Shown here piece by piece: positions 35,071 through 49,282 of a stretch of 64,000 nucleotides of DNA. The stretch's first letter is position 1. Each line of letters opens with the position of its first letter. Source of the stretch: Beta vulgaris subsp. vulgaris (Eukaryota > Streptophyta > Magnoliopsida > Caryophyllales > Amaranthaceae); the NCBI RefSeq assembly GCF_026745355.1, contig NC_079208.1, forward strand, positions 47,197,577 to 47,261,576, in the 5' to 3' direction. The translations under genes and the position numbers were made by a program. A model generated the notes under the pieces. The model was given only the letters and a program-made list of their open reading frames with translations, was not told the DNA's origin and did not search any database.

Positions 35071-38000
35071 TTTTCCTAAAATTAAGACTGTTAGTTTACT
35101 AGTGACTTCTACGTTATAATTAATGATCTTTAGTGAGTAACATTAGTACCCACTAATCAAAACTGAAGTTTGCTAAACATTTCTTTTTGTAATGAAAATT
35201 TGGGCTTTACCTGAATTAACAAATGCGCTAATTATCATACCTCATGCGTGTATTATTGTAATACAATTGTAATGATATAAATATATATTCACACCGTCAA
35301 AGGAGTAGGAGTGGACATTTTATATTTAGTATTTTACACGGCCATGCAATTTCCTTGATTATAATATAGTCAAGTACCATGCTTCAACCTTCAAGCAAAG
35401 ACTAAACTTTTTTAGTTAAAGAATCAAACATTAGATCCTAATGTTATCACGCTATAAAAGTAAAAAAACTCTAACCAGCAAGCATACATACTTGATTTGG
35501 CAAAACCTAACATTCTTTTGTATTTTATATAAATGGACAAAAATTTATATTGACAAATGACAAGTGTAAAAGTTAAAACGTACAATTATAACAAAAAACT
35601 AAAGGATTATCCGTCAAAAAATTAAAGGATTTTCGAACAAATAGCATGGCAAGCCACACTAAGTCTTAGGTAACAATGATTTAAATTAGCTTATTATAAG
35701 ACATTTAAAGTTATCTATGATAAGAACGGTAATGAACTACTGTTTGAAATTAGAAAAATTTACCCCTATCTTGCTCTAAATTGTTTACTTTGTGATACTA
35801 CTCTTGCCTCAGCTAAGTTAGTATCTTGATGAAATCCCCCCTTTTACATTAATAAGTAATGCAATTCGGCTCAAACCTGTTATATCTCCTATTTAAGCTA
35901 AATTGGAATTTGGACTAAAGGCTTGTTCTCCCCAACTTATTTTCAATTTAGTTCATTCACAATCAGTTCAGTTCATCTCATTTCAATTCCTAATTTATTT
36001 ATTATCATTACTATTAGTTATACTTTAATTAAGTTCAGTTCAGTCAGTTCAATTTAGTTTAGTTCAGTTCAAATCAATTCTATTCAATTCAATTCAGTTG
36101 TTTTATGTCAAAAAGAACCGACAAGAGAAGATTCTTTATTATGTAGGTTTATTATTTTTAATAGATCATAGATATGACTCGAATAAAACTATTTAAATGC
36201 CTAATCTCTTAATAAGAACCCAATCCAACCTACCCATATGCCTCACCATACATACTTAGCAAAAAAATGTGGGAACCCTTTAACTTGAACTCATCAAAAT
36301 CCCCAAAATTATAAATTTGGCATAGCATCAATCAAATCAAACCACCCTAATTAGGTTTACTTTACAATACATAGCATGAAAGGCAAGAAAACTTTTATAG
36401 AAATTAGAATACAAGCTCTTCACCAATAATTGATTCTATTCAGATTCAGACTTTGAAGCTATAAACATTGATCTCAGATTCCAATAAAGGTTCATTCGAA
36501 TTATATTAAAAATTAACTTATACTGTAAGGTTCAAGTTTCTGTCTTTCATTCTTTGTCATGTTTTAATCTTAGAATTTCAGTTGAAGAAGTCATTACCAC
36601 CCAACTCACTACGTTAGCTTGCTTTTACAAGCAATACCATCATCATAGCTCTCTTACTATATCTATCTGGTTGGTGGTTTTAAGGTCGGTTCTGATTGCT
36701 AAATAGTAAAGATATTGCTAAAGTTTGCCCAATTAATAATATATTGATTTGGATGTAAATGATAGTTGAATTTAATTCCATGATAATAACACTTTATAAC
36801 TAATCGATTATTAATTTCTACTCCCTTTATCTTTTTTTTGCTCCGTGTGAGATCTTGTAACTAATCGATGGGAGGTATTACTGCGTGAGCTCTTCTAAAA
36901 TCTAACTTATTAATATGTATTTTCGGTATATCAACTTTATTGTTTTTCACATATTATTAAGAAAGAAGTAACAAATATGTGTTGAATACCGCAAAAAGAC
37001 AAATGGAGCAATAACACCGAAGAAACAATTACCTTTTTATTTTAATTTAATGTTGATTAAAATGTAGTGCATTGCTAATATGTTCATATGTTGATTGTTG
37101 ATGGAGAGTATTGCTTAAGATACAGCATTTCTTTGCAAGTAGAAGACAAATACACAATGCTAATGATTAGTAGATAGAACACTTCAATTTTTCTGTTTAA
37201 TTGCTCCATTGAATTTATTAGGCCTAAACAATAATGTTGGTGGAGATCACATCACTTTGGAGTTTATTCCAAAGGCGCAAGCAAAAGTATAGCTTGGAGT
37301 TTTCTGATGTTCAATTATGGAAATATAGGATATTAATTACAAGTCCTTATGAGGCTTCTTAGAACTCCAGTTAATCGCATAAAACTTAAGTTTTCCATTA
37401 TTTAAAGGCATATCATTGAAGTTGTTCTTCATGCTAGGATGGGAAAGTTCTGTATTATTAGATAATTGAGTAAAGAAAGTGTTGGGCTCGCGACATTGAT
37501 ATATTAGTCTTTTATGCACGCTTTGCGTGCGATGACATTTTTGACTTAGTGTTGTTATTCAGTCATAAAATAACATAAAATTGGATGGTAAATTATAATT
37601 TTAATTGAATCATTATGCTTTTAAGAATAATTATTTTTATTTTCGATTTTAAAAATTGCATTGATTTTTATTATTTTTAAGAAAAATTGCACTTACATAA
37701 CATTTTTTGTAAAATTCTAAGAGTCTTTTTCTATTCGCATTATATACACTTTTTTATATTAATGATTATTTCATAACCTAAAGGGTGAATTTTTTATTGT
37801 AATTTTGGATTGCCTACTTTTAAATACTACTGTGTATTCATGGTTGTGAGTAATACTCCTTTTTAATTTTTTTTATTACTTGTGTTTAACTAACACACTA
37901 CTGTTTTTATAAATTTAGCAGGGAAGCATGTGTTGTATACCAAGATAAACGAATTGCATACTTAATTGAAAGTATATAACGCGTACGCAAATCGTAAAAG

Positions 38001-38902
38001 TTGTGATGTTCCAAGCCTCTTGAGTTTTCTTTTTCCTTAAAGTGTCTGTAGTTGAAAATGAGATTTTTTTTAGACAAAAACGTTCTTGAGATTGTATTTA
38101 TTCAATGTATTATACGTATTTTGTATATTGTGTATGGTTTAGTACATGGTAACTTTCCATTTTTAATTTTCTTTGTCAAACGTGATATTCAATATGCCTT
38201 GATTGTACTTAAACTTTATATTTATTGATATGCATTGATTGAGGAAGGTTTTGAGTTGATTGAGAATTTACTTTGGAATGTTTTGTATACGATTATTATG
38301 TATGATTGAGTGACTCTGAGGGTTGCCAACTCTTTTATTATTGATTTTTCATTGGTTAGAAATACATTAATATATTATTTTTATATCTCTTCTCTCCTCA
38401 TTTATTACATACATATCAATATTTTATTCTAATATATCTAAGAGGGTTAGCGACCCTAAGGGTTACTCAAATATTTTCCATTTATTATCTCTTATTATTG
38501 AGGGTAGAGTTTTAATTTAATAAGAGGGACATCATTGCTCTCCCTCTTCACTTATCTAATAGAGATAGAATATTTCATCAATTTTTTTATTTCTTTTTAA
38601 TGCTTGTGCTACAATAATATTGTTGTGTACCCCCTCTATCGTTGTGTATATTATTCTATGATAATATTGTAAAATTACATCCTTATTTATTAGGTGTAAC
38701 AAGTGTACATAAAAGGTTAGAATTGCATGAGTTTCAGAATTTTGGACTATGACATGAATATATTAAGACAATAATATTGTTTGAAATTTGACAAACGCAA
38801 AAAAGAAATTGATGAAAGCTAAAAAAAAAATCAAGTGATAAAAGGCGAATATCCTTTTTATAGATCAGGCAAAGATTGTAATCTTCAATCTGTTTAGATT
38901 TT
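35069..38902. other. AT-rich intergenic region
   Basis: No supported gene. A segment at about 35918-36120 rich in TTCAGTTCA motifs, starting GGCTTGTTCTCCCC, looks like the remains of a MITE, but its other end was not found. A small hairpin GCACGCTTTGCGTGC lies at 37518-37532. The remainder is AT-rich filler with short chance frames. Confidence 0.4.
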
Positions 38903-39011
38903 CCCCCTTATCCCTAACTATTGTCGAGAACTTTTGTCTTCGGATTGTATTAGCCTTTTTGGCAGGACAAGTTAAGTAATTAATGTTTCCATATTTCACC
39001 AAAAAAAAAAA
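38903..39011 (+). mobile_element. 5'-truncated LINE-like tail
   Basis: About 109 bp ending in an A run. It is flanked by the 16-bp direct repeat AATCTGTTTAGATTTT at 38887-38902 and 39012-39027. The body (CGGATTGTATTAGCCTTTTT, then TTAATGTTTCCATATTTC) resembles 3' ends of plant L1-type LINEs. Target duplication plus poly-A and loss of the 5' part are the marks of target-primed reverse transcription. It could also be a short processed transcript. Confidence 0.75.
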
Positions 39012-39662
39012 AATCTGTTTAGATTTTTTGTTATTTAGATGAAGGAAAAAGAAAATGAGGGTTTCAAATTTAACCTAAGATTTTGATTATAAATTCTTTT
39101 TATTTGCATATTTACTAGCTTTGCATTGTTTCATTGACAAATATGCTAGTTGATCCATTGACAATTCCTAGAAATAATATCATCAGAAGTTTTCGTATGA
39201 AAGAAAAGGACAATAGCAGTTGTAATTTTGTCACAACTATTTGCAAAACGAACCTTGCCAAAATCTAAGATGGTCGTCATCTCACATTCTTACGCATCCA
39301 AATAACTCACGTATCCAGTATCCTCCTCCTCCCACAATACACTTCTTGAGTCTTTAACCCATTCCTTCATCACTGAGAAGGAAAAAAGCGAGGAAAAATG
39401 ACGAAGAAAACTAACAAAAATACAAAGTTCAGCTCTAAAGTTGTATGGCTATGTCTACCAAAATAAATTAAAAAGTTGTATGGCTAAGAAAAGTTATGAT
39501 CGTCATTCCATAACAATAAAGGGAGTATTTCTTATGTAAGCATTTTTTACCTCAAGAAGCAAACTTTCACCCTCATCCTAGAGGTAGGCAAATTATTCAG
39601 ATCGAGTTCAATTCCAGCCAATTTTGCCTATGGTCATAGAAGTGGTGATAAGTTGTTTAGTA

Positions 39663-39927
39663 TTCCCTCCGTTTCATTTTAATTTACTCATTTCACTTTG
39701 GAGGAGAATCAAGGAGGAAGTACAAAAGTATGAAAGAGAAACTGAAAAGTGTAAAAGAGAAATAAAAGCGTGGATTAAAATATTAAAAAGTGAACGACAT
39801 GGGTGAAGAAAGAGGAGAAAATAGATATATAATATGTTATCAAAAATAGAAAAGGCAACAGTGTGTAGATTAAAAAAAAAAATGGAATAAAAAGGAAAGT
39901 GGGTAGATTAAAAACAAATGGAGGGAG
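39663..39927. mobile_element. Stowaway-type MITE
   Basis: Begins TTCCCTCCGTTTCATTTTAA and ends CAAATGGAGGGAG. TA on the left, TG on the right (one base changed). About 265 bp, non-coding. The open frame across it is accidental. Confidence 0.75.
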
Positions 39928-40082
39928 TGTTTTTGGATCAATCTGGTCATATTTAGAGGAAAAAATTTCAAAATACTACATGATATAACAAATTTTTTTC
40001 AAAACTAACTTTTAAAAGGTAAATTTCATAGAATTACCTTTTATATAATATTTTTCTTTTAAATCGTTATCACTTAACAATT

Positions 40083-40330
40083 TTAGTTATGTTTGATAGT
40101 TAAAACAAGGTTTGACAATCACGTGCTATTTACGTTAAGCACGTACCATAAACTCAAATGGATTATAGTTGAGCTACTAAGAGATTGCGGATCATTTGGG
40201 AGGGAGGGGAGTTGCGCTCTGACGAGGTCGTGGGTCGTTCCGATGGGAGGGGAACTTCTGGTAATGCGCTCACATGAGTAGCACGTGATAGTCAAACCTC
40301 GTTTTAATGATCAGCTTTAACTAAAACCGT
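40083..40330. repeat. Inverted repeat with CACGTG motifs
   Basis: The left arm (AAACAAGGTTTGACAATCACGTGCTA) is mirrored by the right arm (TAGCACGTGATAGTCAAACCTCGTTTT). Arms of about 27 bp with looser extension enclose about 140 bp that is more GC-rich than the surroundings. Probably a small DNA transposon, family not known. Each arm carries a CACGTG. Confidence 0.6.
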
Positions 40331-40546
40331 TACAGAGTAAGAAGTTTGTTATAGGTAGCTTTTTTTTTTTTTGAAAATTTTCCTATTTAGAGTTACTGCC
40401 AATCAGCTTGTGATTAGTCACAGTATTAATCTTCTTTAATCTTATTCACGTTGAATAAGAACAATCTGATTTAATTAATTTTAGATTTGGTTGAAAATAG
40501 AATGATGCAATCTGGTACAAATCATAAATACTTTTCTGTTTTTCCA

Positions 40547-40810
40547 TTTATACTAATATATTAAAAGACGTTCCTAAGCATGGAACGTTGCCACGTGGCG
40601 CCTTCAATTGGAGAATTTTATGCTATGTAATCCACATACACTAAAAAAACAGAAAATACATTATGTAAGATTCAATCCCGAGATCACAAGCACATATACT
40701 AATGTCTTAAACCACTAAACCAAGTGATACTTGATGTTAATATTTCAAAATAAAATATTGATAAATGAAAGATATAATTACCTGGGCGTAGCCCGGGCCT
40801 AATTAACTAG
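40547..40810 (+). mobile_element. Non-autonomous Helitron
   Basis: Begins TTTATACTAATATATTAAAA (first two bases TT where TC is usual) and ends CTAG after the hairpin CCTGGGCGTAGCCCGGG. It lies between A (40546) and T (40811). It belongs with the minus-strand copy at 17553-17712 and carries the same tRNA-like stretch on the opposite strand. Non-coding. Confidence 0.8.
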
Positions 40811-41007
40811 TAAAAGAAGTAACTCGAAAGGATGTGAACTCAACTTTTCCATCTTGTCCAAACTGATAAGAAATAACCCCCATGTAGACTCCCTTCAAAC
40901 GATTCAGTGCTCTTGTTAAGTTGTTCTAACCTATAAGGCACCTTCATCTAAAATTCTAGACCAATAATTGCCCACCTTTAGTTTGTCATGTTTCTTTAGC
41001 ACTCATC

Positions 41008-41015
41008 TATAAATA
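41008..41015 (+). promoter_or_regulatory. TATA box of KDEL protease gene
   Basis: TATAAATA about 100 bp before the start codon, followed by an A/C-rich leader. Right spacing for a plant core promoter. Confidence 0.75.
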
Positions 41016-41114
41016 CCTCTTTTCTCCTCCTAATTGATCCATCAACCATACACTTCTCTATATCACAAGTCTGCAAAAAAAAAAACCCAACGAAAACAAA
41101 CATAAAAAAACAAC

Positions 41115-42788
<1,674 letters not shown>

Positions 42789-44370
42789 ACCAGATTTAGA
42801 GATGTTTGATATCTAGGATTGATGCACATTTACAGAATCACTCAAACTTTAAAGGCATTTTATGTGATTTCAAATTATACTTCATTTCAATTGTTGGAAA
42901 CAATTCAGTAATCTGTTTTAAAGCAGGTTTAGAATAATAGTTAATACTTAATAGTGATGAAATAAAACCATCTCATAATATCATATTATGACTTGTACAT
43001 GTGATTTCTCAGAAGTATGCCTAAACAGTGTATTATTCTGATAAAACTCAATGAGCTTGGCCAGAGAATGTTTGTAGTAAAACCAAGCATAAAAACAAGT
43101 TTGAAAACAAAATTAGTAAATTGATGATGCACTACTACAAGAAAACAGTTCCTTGAATCCTGCCAACACCAAGATCCACACTCCAAAGTAGCTTGCTATT
43201 GTTGTATCTCGTATGTCGTTGCCTTGAAGATGCCAGAGGGAAGTGGGGTGGGTTTCCTTTTTCTTTCTTTATTTAAAGAATTGCCATTCTAATTTGTTTC
43301 TATTGTTGACGTTACTGGAAGCGTTGAGCCCCATATTATTATGCGCAATTAGTATTAAAGATAAGACTCCGCAAAGAATATAGCCCAATTGGTACTAGTA
43401 ATTTGCACATAACAGCAATAGTTTGTCTCAATTTTAGCCATTTTTACAAACATATATGGACACGTAAACTGAGTTAGAAACAGGTTCCCATACTTCACAA
43501 ATACCAAAATCAAAATAGATCGTCCCACTCAAATTGTAAAATTTCTGATGAACGGAAACATATTAGGATCAGGAACCCCTTCAGATATCGCAGGGGAAAA
43601 GAACAAAACCAAGCATTGCTGATCTAAAGAAAGGAGAAACTGAGGAAGTTGTTATACAAGATAATCTTATACAAGTTGTTGGCTACTCCTATGATTAGGA
43701 AATAGGCGATGACCCGTGGGGTAAATAGAAAAGGAAAATGTATGGTTAGTTCCAATAAGATGATTGCTATGCATGACTTATGGGAGCACCCATACTCCCA
43801 TTTCAAGTCTTTGAGACTTTAACAAGAAAGTTAAGGGGGCACATTTCGCAAGACAAGCTCAGGAAATAAGATTGCACGGCAGTCCTACACTGTCTACGCA
43901 AACCCAATCAAACCCAAATCAAGAAGTAGCAAAGAAGTGTAAGTTACACGACATTTATCAAACCAAAGAACAGTACGTGTAAAATTCGTTTTACAAAAAT
44001 CTTCGCTCCGCTTGCTTCGCATTCCTCTCCAATCGTCTTAAGAAAATGTGCAGTTGGAGAAATTCTACAACTGTCAGCTGACAGCTACTACTGCAACTTC
44101 TTGCTAGAGTTTCGGTAAAGAACCATAACATCGAGGTAAACCTAGTGCAGATTTTTTTTCCCAAGAGAAGAGATGAAGTGAAAGAATGCAAGGCCTTTGA
44201 AGTAATACTACAGAGAAAATATCAAGAAACGGAACTATATTACATTATCTTAATTGGTGCTCTCGTAGGATGTAACCTACTAATGGTTCGACAAAAAGAA
44301 TCTTCAGAAGGGCCTTAATTAGTTACACTTACACATCTCTACTATTACCAGAAAATAAATAGCAAACTAA
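42789..44370. other. Protease 3' UTR and spacer
   Basis: The 3' UTR of the KDEL protease lies at the start. Further on, no gene could be supported. Minus-strand frames near 43000-43190 and 43990-44190 have no recognised domain. Confidence 0.45.
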
Positions 44371-45759
44371 GGCTATGTTCAGTTCACCTGAAATTTTCTG
44401 ATCTGAACTTATCTGATCTGATCTGATCTGATCTGAACTTATTTTTTCTGATCTGATCTGATCTGAACTTATTTTTTCTGATCTGATCTGATCTGAACTT
44501 ATTTTTTCTGATCTGATCTGATCTGATCTGATCTGATCTGATCTGATCTGATCTGAACTTATTTTTTCAACAAGATCTTATCTTTTATAAGTATATATTA
44601 TTACTATTATATTATTACTTTGTAAATCATTATTATGCAATACATTATAAGATATTCTTTATAGTGTTACTATTATTATCATTTTATTTCTATTACAACT
44701 TTTATACAACTTTTATTATTAATAATAATTATTATTATTATCATTATTATAAGAACAACAATAATAATTATAATCATAATTATTATTATTACTAAAAATA
44801 ATTATATAACTCAAGTCATTATTTTATAAGAGCAGTTATACAATGTTTCACACTTTTCCTTAAAAAAACTTTCACACTTGAGAAGTCGGCAAACTGAACT
44901 CTTTTTTTTCCATATAAAATAGAACAAGATATACAAACAACTATGACTTGAGCAAAAAATAAATAAATATCGTGCAACTTCAAATAGCTAGAGAGATTTG
45001 AAATTCGGTAGGAAGAGGTATACCGAATCTAAATTTATAATTTGTATCTCACACTTAGCTTATTTTGAAATGTAATCCGAACATAGTAGTTTCGTTATCA
45101 TGAATTTGAGATATCATATTTTATATATTTCTTATTTTTGCGTCAATCTTATGTTCTTAACACGTGGCTTTTAATTTTCTATTATTTAATAACAACAAAA
45201 TAACTTAATATAATAATAACAATGACATTTATAATGGTAACAATAAGATTAATAATAATTACCAATATTAATAATTAATAAGTACAACAACAACAATAAT
45301 AATAATTCTTTTGAACAAATGTACTAGTAAATAATAATACCCCCTTTGTATTTTTTTTATCTTTGTCACTTAGAATCTTGACACTATTCACAATAAGAGA
45401 TAATCTTTTAAAATTTTCTCAATATATAAGAAAAAATATAGTCATGTGGGGTCTTGTTTGATTCGTCTCAATGAGTACTTTATTAATATTCAATTATTAT
45501 AATTTTTATTAATATGTAGTGAAAGATATTTAATAATAATAAGTTTTTAAATATAAGCATGATATGATCTGAACTGATCTGATCTGATCTGATCTGATCT
45601 GATCTGATCTGGTCTGATCTGATCTGATCTGATCTGATCTGAACTTATTTTTCTGATCTGATCTGATCTGAACTTATTTTTTCTGATCTGATCTGATCTG
45701 ATCTGATCTGATCTGATTAGATCTGAAATAAGCAAAAATAAGGTGAACTGAACATAGCC
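44371..45759. mobile_element. Harbinger-type element with TCTGA arrays
   Basis: Perfect 19-bp inverted ends GGCTATGTTCAGTTCACCT, flanked by TAA at 44368-44370 and 45760-45762, the PIF/Harbinger signature. Just inside each end is an array of the pentamer TCTGA, interrupted by GAACTTATTTTTT: 44397-44568 on the left and 45565-45725 on the right, both in the same orientation. Between them is about 1 kb of very AT-rich DNA with TTATTA runs and part of a further MITE-like stretch (45345-45540). No transposase, so non-autonomous. The minus-strand frame of repeated SDQIR is just the pentamer read through. Confidence 0.88.
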
Positions 45760-46125
45760 TAAGTAACAAGTCCGAAATTTAAAAAATGCCAAAAAGGATA
45801 AAAATCCCAGATAAATTTATATTTCATCTAGTGGGAGAAAATCTGCTTGCCCTATGTTACTCGAACTCTTCAATTCACCTAAGTACCCGTGTCGGATTCT
45901 TGACACTCAAATCTCAATGACTCAAACGTGGTTGGAACACTTGGACACTTCATTTTGGTGCAAAATCATGAAAAGTTTTACCAAATAGCCGAGTTGGATC
46001 CTTGGGCACGTATCCGAGTACCTGAGTCCAAGTAAACAGTCTGCGCCTATTTGTGCAACGCGAGACTTTGCATTAACACCCAATATTCACAATTCTACTC
46101 GTTATCAGGTAGCAATTTCAGAATT

Positions 46126-46662
46126 TAGGGGGCGTTTGGTATTTTTTTTTTCGATTAGGAAATTAAGTCAGCCCAAAGACTAACCCCTACAAGGCAACTA
46201 GCTTGTAGGAAACACCAACACATTGGCTAATAAGGCATACATAGCATGTTAAGGAAATACCCCACCATTATGCTGGGGGCAAGGATCAAACCCTTGACCA
46301 CAGGGGCCAAGGGGGAGTGCTCTACCCACTTGAGCTAACTCCTATCCTTAAGGGGCGCTTGGTATGATTAATGGAAACAGAATGGAAAGAATTTGGATAA
46401 GGAGTGGGAATGTAAATAATAATTGTTACCTTTAATAGTTGTTTGGTATCCTAATGGAATGAAAATAATTGAGAGTTTTATGATTGAGGAAGGAAACGTG
46501 ATTTGTTTCCACTAGTTTGATAAGGGTAACAAATAGGGGATTGTGAATCACTTTGAAAACGGTATTTGTTACTTAACACTCAAAACAAACAATTTGAAAT
46601 GAAAACACTTATTTGAATCTCTTTCCTACATCAAATTTTTCTATACCAAACACGCTCTCAAT
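46126..46662. mobile_element. Tourist-type MITE interrupted by a SINE
   Basis: The left end GGGGGCGTTTGGTAT follows TTA, and the right end ATACCAAACACGCTC is its near reverse complement. Interior motifs (TGGAATGAAAA, GTTACC) match the other Tourist-like copies in the window. The SINE at 46143-46347 sits within the first 20 bp. Confidence 0.7.
46143..46347 (-). mobile_element. tRNA-derived SINE
   Basis: On the minus strand the head reads GAGTTAGCTCAAGTGGGTAG (A box), then GGTCAAGGGTTTGATCC (B box) 30 bases later. This is the Pol III promoter of a tRNA-derived SINE. The tail end is the T run at 46142-46151 (poly-A on its own strand). It is flanked by near-identical copies of TTAGGGGGCGTTTGGTAT and TTAAGGGGCGCTTGGTAT, a target duplication of about 17 bp. 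About 205 bp. Confidence 0.85.
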
Positions 46663-48128
46663 CGATTTTCTGAGTGAATCAATTAGTAGTAGTTATTAGG
46701 TTTTTAGAAAACAAAATGCGAAATTCCAATTGAATTATAAAGCTGCTAGCTCAGGAAATGGACTCATGATGCTCATTATGAAGATTAAACAAGAGTAGAT
46801 TGAAAAAAGACGAATTCAGAATACAAAATAAATCTAGAAAGCAGCAACTATAATCATAATTAACAAAAATTAAGAAAGATTAGAGTACCTGGAAAAGCGC
46901 GATCAATGGAGATGGTCAGTCAACCCATAGTCAATGGAGAGACAAAAATACCGGGAAAGCATTGCAACTATATACAGTACAGTCTACAGTGACCAGACTT
47001 TTTTTTTTTTTTTTTTTCAGACATGGGCATGTTTTACTTGGTTTTTGAGTCCACTAGCTTTTTAAGCACGCATGTGCGATGATAATTTTTTAGTTGTGAT
47101 ATTTTGTAATGTCGAGTAGGTAGTTTTACGTGAACGCAATGCATGTAGTGACAACTCATTATAGTAGTTTAAGTTGACAGTTTTTCAATAAAATTTATAT
47201 TTTGTTAAACTCATTATTAGAAGTTATCTTCAGCAAAATTAAGTTTGAATCAGTTTAGATAGGTTCATATAAGCAAAAATATCATTATATACACGCGATG
47301 CATGTGACAATATATTAATATTAATAGTGACATGAGAAGGGTGTTAATCAACTAACTTAAGAGTGTAATATTTATGTTGAATATTGATGAGCATTTGCAT
47401 TGCTCTAGTGTAATATGTTGAGGTAGGACATGTTATGTTAATATTTGGTAAACAATTCAACAACTCTCCTTTAAAACAATTATCTATGTTATGTTTTTTA
47501 TTTGTTTAAATACATATACTTTATAGGAGTATTTTATGAGTAGTATTTCAATTTAATTTCACTGGATAGTTGATGTTTTTAGGCTTAGTAGTGCTTCAAT
47601 AAAAAAATTATATATTGATATTATATGATAATGTATGTTCATCTCTTTAATTATTTATTATCCCTTTGATTATGATCCCCAAAAAAAAGTAAATAAAAAT
47701 TAAAATTCTCTAAAGTTTCTTAATTATTTAATTTTATGGTTTGTTAATACATGTTATTTGAAATTTCTATTGCAACTGAGAGTTTAGATAATAATAATAA
47801 TCTTTACAAATCTTTGCTTTTATGACTGTTTGAAAATTGGTTTTAGTCATCAATTTATATTTTCAATTGTGAGTTTTCTCTTTTTTCACATATTGGTAAT
47901 GTAGAACTTTCTTCATTACCCATATCCATAAATGAGGAAAGAATTACGAAAATCTTTTTTTATTATTTTGTGAGATTAAGGGTATATAAGTCTTTTCAAG
48001 AGGGGACACCATAACTCCCCCTTGGCTTATGTAATAGAGATATGATCAATATGACTTGCGTGGACCCGATTCACGTTAACATTAGTATCCACCAGGCCAA
48101 AAGCACGTATTATTACTGAACAATCCAA
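46663..48128. other. AT-rich intergenic, no gene
   Basis: No supported gene. There is a run of 22 T at about 47000 and long AT-rich filler. Confidence 0.45.
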
Positions 48129-48330
48129 TTGTTTCATTCGAAAACCCACTATATTATGCAGAAATCTACTATATCATTCAAACACGTAATATCATGCAGA
48201 AACTCACTATATCATTCAGATACACAATATATCATGCAGAAATTCGCTATATCATTCATACACATACTATATCATGCAAACACACTATATCATTCAAACA
48301 CTCATTATATCATGCAAAAACCAAGTCATT
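48129..48330. repeat. Degenerate CACTATATCATGCA tandem array
   Basis: Some nine imperfect units of 20-30 bp around CACTATATCATGCAGAAA and CACTATATCATTCA, alternating ATGC and ATTC versions. Open frames here follow from the unit having no stop in that frame. Confidence 0.75.
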
Positions 48331-48839
48331 CTATATGTTAGAACACATTTCACAATATATACTACACAACTTAGATCTCCTGTATGTTAAGACATTTTAA
48401 TTGATTCCTCCATTATATTGCATATAATTTTACTATATGTTTTCGGTTAATAAAATCTACTATATTGTATATAAGTTCATTATATCTCTGTATAACTCAC
48501 TATATGAAGTTAATATCACTTATCAATCCGGTGCACACTAACTTAGTGTGCATCAGGTCCATTTAAGCTTTTTACCATACAATGTATGCCAAAAATAGAT
48601 AATTCCTCGTGTCTTTGCTTTGGTGTTTGTCTCCTCCATGGATAAGGTTCATGCTGATGATTGAATTTGAGTGTGTGATAGTATGAAATATTCAACTTCT
48701 ATTCGTCACCTCAAAATTATTTAAAATCTCTCTAACTATCATCTGAATGTATCGTTATACCATTGGCTACTTTTTATCATTTTACTTTACTTTAGCATTT
48801 GAAATTTTAACTTCATTTCAAATCTTTATTTTACCAATT

Positions 48840-49085
48840 TCTATGTTGGACCCATAGACACAACGTCTAATCTGGATGTTGGACCCATGGACACATCTGG
48901 CCTAGACGTTGGTCTCATGAATACAATGTCTAGGCCAGACGTTGTGTCCATGGGTCCAACGTCTGAGCCAAACGTTTATCCCATGGACACAATGTCCAGA
49001 CATTGTGTTCATGGGTCGAACGTATAGGCCAGACGTTGTGTTCATGGGTCCAACGTACATGCCAAACGTTAGGCCCATGGACACA
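48840..49085. repeat. Array of palindromic ACGTTGTGTCCATGGG units
   Basis: About six units of 35-45 bp around GACGTTGTGTCCATGGGTCC and its complement GGACCCATGGACACAACGTC, alternating in direction. It lies directly upstream of the MULE remnant and may be a subterminal repeat region of it (inference). Confidence 0.7.
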
Positions 49086-49282
49086 TTTTTTTTTTACTAA
49101 TTTTTTTTTTTTATATATTAAAAATGATAATATTTAACTTTTAAAAATATATTTTATATTATATGTAAAATTAAATTCAATTAGGTACTAAATAAAAAAA
49201 AATGAAATAAGATTAATTTGGTTAAACTTATATGTGAATATTGTTACGTGATGATTCTTTCATGTAATTAACGGTGATTTGT

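Noticed and set aside
43991..44191. Minus-strand frame ending RRLERNAKQAERRFL
   Set aside because: It looks slightly protein-like but is short, has no match I know and no neighbouring exon.
44397..44568. CRISPR-like repeated array
   Set aside because: The repeat is a 5-bp tandem without spacers, inside a DNA transposon of a plant genome.
45547..45792. Minus-strand frame with repeated SDQIR
   Set aside because: It is the TCTGA pentamer array read in an open frame, not a repeat protein.
46270..46345. Possible tRNA gene on the minus strand
   Set aside because: Good A and B boxes, but it is followed by a non-tRNA body and poly-A and is flanked by target duplications, so it is a SINE head.
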